Source: Brochothrix thermosphacta DSM 20171 = FSL F6-1036 (lineage in GTDB: Bacteria; Bacillota; Bacilli; Lactobacillales; Listeriaceae). Taken from it: a stretch of DNA of 64,000 nt. The stretch covers positions 1,984,001-2,048,000 of the forward strand of contig NZ_CP145608.1 of the NCBI RefSeq assembly GCF_036884295.1. The letters are read 5' to 3'. This document shows, one piece after another, positions 16,928-24,441 of the stretch. Both the position numbers and the translations under genes were made by a program. Position 1 is the stretch's first letter. Every line of letters starts with the position of its first letter. The notes under the pieces are model-generated. The model was not told where the DNA came from and ran no database searches. It saw only the letters and a program-made list of their open reading frames with translations.

Positions 16928-19657
16928 TTAACTTTTAAATTGTGTTAAATCTAAACAATTTTCAGGTGGTAGATACTCTTTCATATAAGCATGGCAAGTA
17001 AAATAAATGATTTGTTGTTTTAATTTTATCTTATCAAGTAAAGACATAATTAAATCTGTTCGGTTTTTATCAAAATTAACAAAACTATCATCAATAATAA
17101 TTGGTAGTTTTACTGCAGCTCCTAAAACCTCAATAAAAGCGAAGCGAATCGACAAATAAAGTTGTTCTTTTGTGCCTTGGCTAAGTTCTTCACCTGTAAA
17201 TTGAAATTTATCCTTACGGTGAACGAGTAATTCCTCATCATAAAAATCAATTTTCACATACCGTCCTTCCGTTAAGTAGCTGAGGTATTCACTAGCCTGT
17301 TGCAATACTCTTGGTAATCGTTCTGCTTGAAGTCGCTCAACCATCTCATTAACAAGTTGTTGTGCCGTTTTATAACGCATCCATTCTTCACTCAACTCTT
17401 CTACTTCCGACTTCATTAAGAAATAAGCATGCGCAGTATCAGCATAAACCTCCCCCTGTGTTAAAAGTTGAATTTGATGGTTGATTTCTAATTGCTCTTT
17501 TTGTAGATCACTGCGTCTCTCTGATAATTCTTTACGCTGTTGTTTTATCTGTTCAAGTTGAGCTAGGAGCATAACTTTATCATTAAATTGACTTAAAGTA
17601 TGACGTTCTTTCTCACTTATTTGCATCTGTAACACTTGTAAACGTTCTTCAATTGCCATTGCTTGTTGTTTCATTTCTGCTTTTGAGTAAAAACTTTTAT
17701 CATCTTCAACATCTGCTTCTTGTAATAAGCTGCTAAGCTGCTGCTCTATTCGTTCAATTGTAGCGAACAAACGCTCTTTGTGATTGCTTAAATCTTCCTT
17801 TTCTTTTCGTATCGTCACGACCTCTTCTGTTTGTAGATGATAACGACGTTGCTCTGCCAACAGACTATTAATACTCTCATCCAAGTTTAACCAATCTAAC
17901 TGCTCGTCATTTATCTCAGCTGTTAACGCTTGAATACCTGTTAACCAATCATTTTGCTTAATTATCAATTGTTTGACTTGTTCTTGCTCTGCTATGTTTG
18001 ACTTCTCCATTGTTACTTGTTCTACCAATTGTTCATACTTATTTAAAAACATTGTATGGCTGCTTATTGATAGCTCTAATTTTTCCGCTATCTTCTTCAA
18101 CCATGATTCTGATACAACCATATCCTCTGTGATTTCAGAGTGTCGCTTTTGAATTTTAGTTTTTTCGAACTGTAATTCATCTAATTCTGCACATTGTTGT
18201 TGCCATAATTTTTCCCATTCTGCGACAATAGAACTGTTTGTACGTTGTGGCGCTTGTTGTTTTTTGTTAACTTTTTTGTATGACAAAATTGCTAATAGAC
18301 CCAACAAAATGCCGCCTATATAGAATATTGGCATCACAAGCCAACCCAATAACAGAACGGCTAATGCAGCTAAACTTAATATAATCGCTAGATGTGTTGT
18401 TTTTGCTGTTGTTTGTATAAAATCCGGTGATTGTTCAGCTTGTTGTATTCTTTTTTCTGTTTCGTCACATTGCTCTTTTTGGCGTTCTATTTTAATTGCT
18501 AGAACACTCTCTTCGCTCAGCCGTTGTTCCCGCTCCCAATCAAGTCGCTCAATTTTCCGAATAACTTCCTGTGCCTGCTTAAATTCCTCATGTTTTACCT
18601 GCTCTAAAATATGCGCTGGAATTAGAGCCGTATTGTTAGCAGATCCTCTTAGCATCTGTAACTGCCGCTCTCGTTCTTGGTACAATGACCAATCCGACAA
18701 ATATTTTCCAAGTTGATCCCAATCTAATTTTTCGAATGGATTCGTATCAACCATTTTACGCAAAATTTGATTGAGTTTCATTTCAACTTGATAGGCTTCA
18801 TTTTCATTATTCGATAACTCATCTTTTAATGCTTTAAAACGGTTAAAGCCATTTTGTGGAAAAGAACTTACTTGTAAGTTTTTTAATGTTTCTTGACCTT
18901 TAATCAACTCTTCATAGATGGACCATTTTGAAAGATAATCTGTAAACAATTCTTGTTCAATCAACAGGTTTTTTTCTTTATTTTGCCATTCTAGGAGTTG
19001 TGTTTCAGAACGCAATTGTTTTTCTTTAAGCTGAGTAAAAGCCGTATTATTTAGCTGTGCTGTTTTATATTTTGATTCCAATTCTTTCAATTGATTCAAT
19101 TTTTTATTCAATATCGGTATACGACCATTTGGTTTAAATAGTTCATCACGCTTGCGTTGCAATTGGTTATCTACACGTATTAAAACATCAGAACCAACTG
19201 TTCCTGCTGCTAATAAGTAACGATTAAAGTCTGTTTCTTTGAGATTTTGGACATTTTGAAGACCGTGAATATCAAAACTGTAAATAGCGCGGTACATTTG
19301 TTTTGTCATTCCTTTGAGCAGTCTAACTAAGGATTCTTCATCGCCTCGTGTACCATCGGCAAAATATAAGACCACATCGCCTGTGGCTTTTCCTTTCTTG
19401 CGTTCAATAATTACAATTTCCAAATCATCAGTTTCAACCGTTATCCTACCACCAAAACCATCATAATCTTTCGGTTCTAAACGCCGTTCATTGCTTTTAT
19501 TCGTTGGAAATCCAAATAAAATCGCTTCAATAAAAGCCATCAAAGTTGATTTTCCCGCTTCGTTAGGCCCATATATTATTTGTGTTTTTTGAAATTCCGG
19601 AAAATCTATTTGCCGCCACTTACCATAACCATACACATGCAATTGCTTGATAATCAT
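16928..19657 (-). CDS. yhaN: SMC-like ATPase YhaN (SbcC-type partner of YhaO)
   Basis: A 909-aa P-loop protein of the RecF/Rad50/SbcC class. It has Walker A GPNEAGKST near residue 30, long heptad-rich coiled coils on both sides of a central pair of membrane-like hydrophobic segments (LAIILSLAALAVLLLGWLV, then FYIGGILLGLLAILSY, about 415-455), and a C-terminal ABC head with LSQGTKEQLYLSIRFAF and Walker B LPIIIDDSFVNFD. The hydrophobic hinge instead of a zinc hook marks the YhaN family. It overlaps yhaO by 4 bp, so the two probably form an Mre11-Rad50-like complex for DNA end processing. Confidence 0.88.
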   Translation of the reverse strand: MIIKQLHVYGYGKWRQIDFPEFQKTQIIYGPNEAGKSTLMAFIEAILFGFPTNKSNERRLEPKDYDGFGGRITVETDDLEIVIIERKKGKATGDVVLYFADGTRGDEESLVRLLKGMTKQMYRAIYSFDIHGLQNVQNLKETDFNRYLLAAGTVGSDVLIRVDNQLQRKRDELFKPNGRIPILNKKLNQLKELESKYKTAQLNNTAFTQLKEKQLRSETQLLEWQNKEKNLLIEQELFTDYLSKWSIYEELIKGQETLKNLQVSSFPQNGFNRFKALKDELSNNENEAYQVEMKLNQILRKMVDTNPFEKLDWDQLGKYLSDWSLYQERERQLQMLRGSANNTALIPAHILEQVKHEEFKQAQEVIRKIERLDWEREQRLSEESVLAIKIERQKEQCDETEKRIQQAEQSPDFIQTTAKTTHLAIILSLAALAVLLLGWLVMPIFYIGGILLGLLAILSYKKVNKKQQAPQRTNSSIVAEWEKLWQQQCAELDELQFEKTKIQKRHSEITEDMVVSESWLKKIAEKLELSISSHTMFLNKYEQLVEQVTMEKSNIAEQEQVKQLIIKQNDWLTGIQALTAEINDEQLDWLNLDESINSLLAEQRRYHLQTEEVVTIRKEKEDLSNHKERLFATIERIEQQLSSLLQEADVEDDKSFYSKAEMKQQAMAIEERLQVLQMQISEKERHTLSQFNDKVMLLAQLEQIKQQRKELSERRSDLQKEQLEINHQIQLLTQGEVYADTAHAYFLMKSEVEELSEEWMRYKTAQQLVNEMVERLQAERLPRVLQQASEYLSYLTEGRYVKIDFYDEELLVHRKDKFQFTGEELSQGTKEQLYLSIRFAFIEVLGAAVKLPIIIDDSFVNFDKNRTDLIMSLLDKIKLKQQIIYFTCHAYMKEYLPPENCLDLTQFKS

Positions 19658-20895
19658 TTTTCTTCACCTTCCTCAGCAATCAACTGCCCAATCAATAAAA
19701 CAGCATCTTCGATAATTTGCTCTCGTAACGCCGTATCTGGCACATCAACATAACGTCTTGCCAAGCGTTGCATCGTCATTTCCTGAATCACATCATTAAA
19801 TTGTTGTTCTTGTGATAACTGCTGAATAGCACCTTCCCAATGTGATTGATAAGCTGTTTCTTCTTGCCACCAATCAACTGTAATATTTTTATTTAAGTAT
19901 GTTTTCAATTGGTATACCCAAACAAAATCGTCACGTTCTTGTTCTAAATCCTGTAACCGCTCAATCACTTCTCCATTTATAATTTTTTGACTCACGGTTT
20001 TATTTAGTTTCTCATCTATCAATAAAGTTACAGCTAAGAAAACCTTCGCACCACTCTCTTCACGAGCTTTATCCATTTCAGCTGTTAATTTTTGGAGGAG
20101 ATGATCAATGCTAATATCAGGTTTAATTGTGAGACTACGTTCTTCCCAAACAATCGCAGCAGCTGGATAAAAAGTTGCTTTTGTTTCCTTTTCAGAGAGT
20201 GAGATTATCATTCCTCCCTTAGGACCTGTTTCTTTGCGATGGCGCCCTTGAATATTCCCTGGATATAAAATCAGTGGTTCTTCGTTAAGACAGACTTGCT
20301 TATGGATGTGTCCTAACGCCCAATAATCAAAATTTTTCTGTAACATCTCTGAGCGAGAAAATGGCGCATAGTTTCCTCCAGTTGTGGTTTCCTCGCCATG
20401 ATAAAGTGCAATGTTAAAATCAACATTGCTCGCCTTTTCAAATGTTTCAACTCGTCTTTCAATCAGATGTTTTTTATCATAACTAAAACCATGTATAGCA
20501 GCAGTTGTACCATTAGTATGTTTGTAATACACTGTCTCTGTTTCTGCTGAAAAAAGGTGTACATTTTGAGGCAAATCAAGCGATATCAACGTGCCATCAT
20601 TATAATCATGATTTCCTAATATTGCATAAACTGGAATATTTTCTGTCTGTAAACGCTCCATTTCATCTATAAAACGTGCTTGAGCACGGATACTTTGTGT
20701 TTTTTCATCATAAATATCACCTGCAATTAAAAGGAAATCAATTTTCTCTGTAATTGCTACTGTAACCAACTTTGTAAGTGATTTGAATGTGCTATCTTTC
20801 ATTTGCTGAAAAATAAAGGGTGGTAAGTGTTTTAAGCCCACAAAAGGGCTGTCAAGATGTAAGTCCGCAATATGCATAAAACGTAGCTCTTTCAT
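19654..20895 (-). CDS. yhaO: SbcD-type DNA exonuclease YhaO
   Basis: A 413-aa calcineurin-like metallophosphoesterase of the Mre11/SbcD class. All metal-site motifs are visible in order: HIADLHLDSPF (D-x-H), LLIAGDIYD, AILGNHDYNDG (GNHD), LYHGEE and LGHIHKQ. Residues from about 255 on form the capping and partner-binding region. With YhaN it should act as a membrane-associated DNA nuclease-ATPase. Start ATG 20895 follows AAGGAGG. The promoter carries a LexA-like site, suggesting DNA damage induction. Confidence 0.9.
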   Translation of the reverse strand: MKELRFMHIADLHLDSPFVGLKHLPPFIFQQMKDSTFKSLTKLVTVAITEKIDFLLIAGDIYDEKTQSIRAQARFIDEMERLQTENIPVYAILGNHDYNDGTLISLDLPQNVHLFSAETETVYYKHTNGTTAAIHGFSYDKKHLIERRVETFEKASNVDFNIALYHGEETTTGGNYAPFSRSEMLQKNFDYWALGHIHKQVCLNEEPLILYPGNIQGRHRKETGPKGGMIISLSEKETKATFYPAAAIVWEERSLTIKPDISIDHLLQKLTAEMDKAREESGAKVFLAVTLLIDEKLNKTVSQKIINGEVIERLQDLEQERDDFVWVYQLKTYLNKNITVDWWQEETAYQSHWEGAIQQLSQEQQFNDVIQEMTMQRLARRYVDVPDTALREQIIEDAVLLIGQLIAEEGEEK

Positions 20896-20911
20896 GTGTA
20901 CCTCCTTGATA

Positions 20912-20931
20912 CGAATATATGTTCTATTATA
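20912..20931 (-). promoter_or_regulatory. yhaO promoter -10 with LexA-like box
   Basis: The -10 TATAAT (plus-strand 20926-20931) abuts CGAATATATGTTCT (20912-20925). This matches the Gram-positive SOS consensus CGAACRNRYGTTYC except at the fifth and last bases. Sitting at the transcript start, it could mediate LexA repression. Confidence 0.5.
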
Positions 20932-20973
20932 CCATGAAACCCTCTAAAACAGCTTATGAAAACACACTCGTGC

Positions 20974-21003
20974 ACAAAAAAACGTCCCTAAAAGGGACGT
21001 TTG
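20974..21003 (-). terminator. yheA terminator
   Basis: AACGTCCCT-AAA-AGGGACGTT with a T7 tail on the minus strand, directly after the yheA stop. Confidence 0.9.
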
Positions 21004-21020
21004 CAAATTACTATTCTGAA

Positions 21021-21380
21021 TTATGCTTTTGGTGCTTCATCTTGATATAAATCACGTAAAGGACCTGTAATAATTTCATTAAGGTCATTGATTACAACTG
21101 ACATACGTTGTTCAGACTCAATCAATGCGGAAATGTGCTCATTACCTTGAACTTCTTGTGCTAATTTTTGCGCTGCTTCAACTTCTGTTTCTGTAATTTC
21201 TTGACCTTGCATTTGTTTTTGTTGCAATTCAAGTTGAATCATGCGGAATTTATCAAATAATTCTTGAGATGCAGGTGTATCTTTAACTACCTGATAAGCA
21301 TTTTTCAATTCGTTGTATTGTTCCGATTGTCGTAAGTTACTCTCTAAATTGTTTGCAATATCATATAAGTTTTCAGCCAT
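21021..21380 (-). CDS. yheA: UPF0342 / YheA-YmcA-YlbF family protein
   Basis: A 119-aa all-helical protein matching the YheA branch of the YlbF/YmcA family: NLYDIANNLESNLRQSEQYNELKNAYQ, then FRMIQLELQQKQMQGQEIT and a final helical pair ending in GPLRDLYQ. Relatives YlbF and YmcA form a complex with YaaT that steers RNase Y; the role of YheA itself is unclear. Start ATG 21380 lies behind TAGGAGG, so the longer frame is dismissed. It lies 74 bp after the PBP gene on the same strand. Confidence 0.88.
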   Translation of the reverse strand: MAENLYDIANNLESNLRQSEQYNELKNAYQVVKDTPASQELFDKFRMIQLELQQKQMQGQEITETEVEAAQKLAQEVQGNEHISALIESEQRMSVVINDLNEIITGPLRDLYQDEAPKA

Positions 21381-21453
21381 TTTATCATTCCTCCTAATTA
21401 ATTTCATACTTACTATAACATGTTTTCTAGTTACACAAAACCAAAAGCATTTA

Positions 21454-23553
21454 TCAATTGCCAAACAAGCTGTTTACCCAATCCTTGGTTTTCTTAGCGC
21501 CTTCTTTCACACCTGAAGAAATTGATCCCGCAGTTTCTTTCACGCTATCTATAATACTTCCTGTATCCTTAGATTCTTGCTCTTCTTTTTCTTGTTGTTC
21601 ACGCTTTTCTTCCTCATCAACTGTTGCCGCACTCTTAATATCAAATGATTCTTTTTTCAAGTTAGGCAATGATTTTGATAAGATGTTCCCAGCTGTAGTA
21701 GAAACATTTCTATAACTATCTGCCTGCATATAATGTTCCTCGTCCGTATTGTCAAATCCCATCCACATTGATAATACGACGTTAGGTGTATAACCTACAA
21801 ACCATTGATCTTTTGTTCCTTCTGTTGTCCAATCAACTTGAGTGGATCCTGTTTTCGCTGCAATATCATAACCAGGTACCGCCGCATTTTTACCAGTTCC
21901 TTTTGCGACTACATCTAATAACATTGATGTCATATCTTTTGAAACATCTTCTGAAACAATTTGTTTTGTTGAATTTTTTTCATTATCGACAAGCACTCGT
22001 CCACTTGCATCAACAATTTTTCGAATTAAATGGCCTTTTTCTGGTTGCGCTCCTTGATTGGCAAACGTAGCGTATGCTCTCGCCATTGTTACCGGTGAGT
22101 AACCTGTTTTTGTTCCTCCAAGCGCAAGTGATAAGTTTTCATCTGCCTCTGTTAAAGGTAAACCAAAACGTTCCACTGATTTCACACCTGTATTAAGACC
22201 AATTTTTTTCAATAACCATACCGCAGGTACATTGATTGAATTTTGAACAGCTTCATACATTGGTATGTTTTTCTGATATATACCCCCAATATTAGTTGGC
22301 TTATAACCATTAAAGTCAGTGTACTCATCTTTCAATAAATCAGTTGGTTTATAACCTTCCTCTAAAGCAGGCACATAAACAGCTAGTGGTTTCATCGTTG
22401 ACCCTACCTGTGCACGTAATTGCGTTGCACGGTTGAACCCTCTAAAGACATGCTCGCCGCGTCCTCCAACAAGCGCATAAATACCACCTGTTTTAGGATC
22501 CATCATTACACCACCACTTTGAACCATTTCACCATTCATATCTACTGGGAAGTTTAAATCATTATCATAAACACTTTCCATAGCTATTTGAAGATTTTGA
22601 TCCATCGTTGTATATAACTTATAACCTTTCGTTAATAAATCATCCTGTGATAGCCCATAATTATTGATTGCTTCATTTAAAACAGCATCGGTATAATATG
22701 GAAAACTACTTTTTGTTACGGTTTCCTCTTGTGTATTCAATACAATATCTTGCTTAACTGCACTATTATATTGCTCTTTAGAAATTTTATTATTATCTAA
22801 TTCGGCTTGTAACACTTGATTACGACGCTTCGTCGCTTTATCAATGTATTTTGTTGGATCATATGAAGATGGTAATTGTACTAAACCTGCAAGCAACGCC
22901 CCTTCTTCGATTGTGACATCTGATGCGGGTTTATTGAAATATTTTTGAGAGGCATTTTCAATTCCCCATTCCCCATTCCCAAAATAAACAGTGTTGAGGT
23001 ACATTTCTAAAATTTCATCTTTACTGTATTTATTTTCAATCTCTGCTGCTAAGAACAATTCTTCTAACTTACGTTTAACTGTCTTTTTACTTGTTAACAA
23101 TGCGTTTTTTGCTAACTGTTGGGTAAGTGTTGATCCTCCACCTGTAATATGGCCTGTGGTGACTAAACCAACAACTCCTCGTGCCATACCGCGAATATCA
23201 AAACCATTATGTTCATAAAAACGGCGATCCTCAATCGATACTAACGCATTTTTAATATTGGGCGATATTTTATCGATTTTTACAAATTTGGCATTTCTCG
23301 AAGATACTTCAGTAGCCTTATCGCCATCTTTATCATAAATAACAGTCGTTGTTTCCAATGCTGCTTTTAATCCATTGACGTTTGCTTGTTTAGCTAAAAA
23401 AGTAAAGTACAAAATAGCAAGAAACATTACTAATAATAATGCAATGAGTAATACCTTGGTAATGTAGTATTTCTGCCATATCAATACTACACGATGATTT
23501 ATTGGCTTGAGGTAATTATTATAAATCTGAGCAATATTATTTTTCATAATCAT
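21454..23553 (-). CDS. Class A penicillin-binding protein (PBP1A type)
   Basis: Bifunctional peptidoglycan synthase, 699 aa. A cytoplasmic N-terminus and one membrane segment (VLLIALLLVMFLAILYFTFL, about 34-53) come first. Next is the glycosyltransferase domain with SIEDRRFYEHNGFDIRGMARG and GGSTLTQQLAKN, then the transpeptidase domain with the nucleophile in GSTMKP, SxN as NSINVPAV, and AKTGST. A charged low-complexity tail (EEEKREQQEKEEQESKD) then an amphipathic end close the protein. It polymerises lipid II and cross-links glycan strands. The same gene flanks the yhaN-yheA region in Listeria. ATG 23553 or ATG 23547 may be used. Confidence 0.93.
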   Translation of the reverse strand: MIMKNNIAQIYNNYLKPINHRVVLIWQKYYITKVLLIALLLVMFLAILYFTFLAKQANVNGLKAALETTTVIYDKDGDKATEVSSRNAKFVKIDKISPNIKNALVSIEDRRFYEHNGFDIRGMARGVVGLVTTGHITGGGSTLTQQLAKNALLTSKKTVKRKLEELFLAAEIENKYSKDEILEMYLNTVYFGNGEWGIENASQKYFNKPASDVTIEEGALLAGLVQLPSSYDPTKYIDKATKRRNQVLQAELDNNKISKEQYNSAVKQDIVLNTQEETVTKSSFPYYTDAVLNEAINNYGLSQDDLLTKGYKLYTTMDQNLQIAMESVYDNDLNFPVDMNGEMVQSGGVMMDPKTGGIYALVGGRGEHVFRGFNRATQLRAQVGSTMKPLAVYVPALEEGYKPTDLLKDEYTDFNGYKPTNIGGIYQKNIPMYEAVQNSINVPAVWLLKKIGLNTGVKSVERFGLPLTEADENLSLALGGTKTGYSPVTMARAYATFANQGAQPEKGHLIRKIVDASGRVLVDNEKNSTKQIVSEDVSKDMTSMLLDVVAKGTGKNAAVPGYDIAAKTGSTQVDWTTEGTKDQWFVGYTPNVVLSMWMGFDNTDEEHYMQADSYRNVSTTAGNILSKSLPNLKKESFDIKSAATVDEEEKREQQEKEEQESKDTGSIIDSVKETAGSISSGVKEGAKKTKDWVNSLFGN

Positions 23554-23656
23554 ACATCCATTCCTATTTATTCAAAGTAACAAGTTTTGTAATTCGTTTA
23601 TTCATCTTATCATAAATTATGTTTATTTTCGAAAACAAAGGGTATTAATACTGTTA

Positions 23657-23686
23657 TTGTACGACTTTTTCACGCTGCTACATAAT
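23657..23686 (+). promoter_or_regulatory. Promoter of the 120-aa gene
   Basis: TTGTAC (23657-23662), 18-bp spacer, CATAAT (23681-23686), 23 bp before the start codon. Confidence 0.45.
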
Positions 23687-23709
23687 AATTGTATAGGGGA
23701 ATTTAAATT

Positions 23710-24072
23710 ATGACACAAGACATTTATTTTATTTCATCCGATGCTGAAACGACTGAAATCGCAAAAAATTGGGCACTTAAACTAAATTTAGAAGGCTATC
23801 GTTTTTTTACTCTTTCATATGAAACGGATCATCTACCTTCTGAACCATTACCACGTTTAGAAAATGCCAAACACATCATTTTTTTAAACACTGAAAAACA
23901 CATTCGTTTGCCTCATGAAATCTATAACTTTCCAAACTTCCAAGTATGGGACTTAATGACAATTGATTATCTATCTACTGATACGTCAAACATAATCTCT
24001 CAGAAACTGTCAGATATTATTGCTTTAAAAATATCATATTTTGCAGAATCATTAGAATTAATTACTTACTAA
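23710..24072 (+). CDS. Unknown protein resembling a low-molecular-weight phosphatase/ArsC fold without its cysteine
   Basis: A 120-aa protein that I cannot name with certainty. IYFISSDAETTEIAKNWALK lines up with the N-terminal loop of low-molecular-weight phosphatases and arsenate reductases (xxFxCxGNxCRSxxAExxA), but both cysteines and the arginine are gone. LENAKHIIFLNTE and FQVWDLMTIDYLS resemble the later ADLVVTL and HWGFDDP segments. Listeria carries an ArsC-like gene next to the same PBP, which supports the relation. If right, it is a catalytically dead relative. SD is TAGGGGA. Confidence 0.55.
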   Translation: MTQDIYFISSDAETTEIAKNWALKLNLEGYRFFTLSYETDHLPSEPLPRLENAKHIIFLNTEKHIRLPHEIYNFPNFQVWDLMTIDYLSTDTSNIISQKLSDIIALKISYFAESLELITY

Positions 24073-24120
24073 GTATAAAACTTATAGATATGAATTTTCA
24101 CAGCAATAGTCTAAATAAAA

Positions 24121-24166
24121 ATAGTCATTTACTATATTTGCTAAGGCATAGTAATTACTATATAAT
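24121..24166 (+). promoter_or_regulatory. Promoter with palindromic operators ahead of the CBS-domain gene
   Basis: TTGCTA (24138-24143), 17-bp spacer, TATAAT (24161-24166). The spacer contains a perfect 14-bp palindrome ATAGTAATTACTAT (24148-24161), and a second near-copy ATAGTCATTTACTAT lies at 24121-24135 just above the -35. Two such sites on a promoter suggest a dimeric repressor. Confidence 0.6.
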
Positions 24167-24174
24167 TATCTTAT

Positions 24175-24441
24175 AGTTTTACACTAAATTTCAAAATTGT
24201 GAAGGGGGGGATTATTCCGATGGGACAGAAAAACTAATTCAAGTACTTAAACTGAAAAACATATGCACGTCGTTTCCAACTGATGTTTTTGATTGTGTGG
24301 CTCTGAACTGCTCGGAAGTATCTTCCGTCTTTTAAGTAAGCATTAATTCGAAAACATCTCTTTATGACCTTAAAAGGTTGATATACAAAACTACTAGGAG
24401 GTGTTTGGGTCCTATTCAAAGGTGAATAGCGATCCTCTTAT
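24175..24441 (+). promoter_or_regulatory. Long structured 5' leader of the CBS-domain gene
   Basis: About 265 nt separate the predicted transcript start from the TTG codon. Visible structure: a long-range helix TACTTAAA (24244-24251) with TTTAAGTA (24331-24338); hairpin CGGAAG-TAT-CTTCCG (24313-24327); ACCT-TAAA-AGGT (24367-24378); and an 11-bp hairpin with one bulged C (24407-24435) between AGGAGG (24396-24401) and the start codon. I do not recognise a known riboswitch class, and M-box and yybP-ykoY features were not found. Confidence 0.55.
24220..24237 (+). CDS. Possible leader peptide MGQKN
   Basis: A five-codon ORF (M-G-Q-K-N-stop) starts 9 nt after the very strong purine run GAAGGGGGGG (24201-24210) inside the leader. 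Its size and place are those of a leader peptide, but so short a frame could be chance. The strength of the SD is the main support. Confidence 0.35.
   Translation: MGQKN

Noticed and set aside
24234-24419. Minus-strand 61-codon ORF within the leader of the CBS-domain gene
   Set aside because: It is antisense to the structured leader, has no good SD and no recognisable domain. The RNA-structure reading explains the region better.
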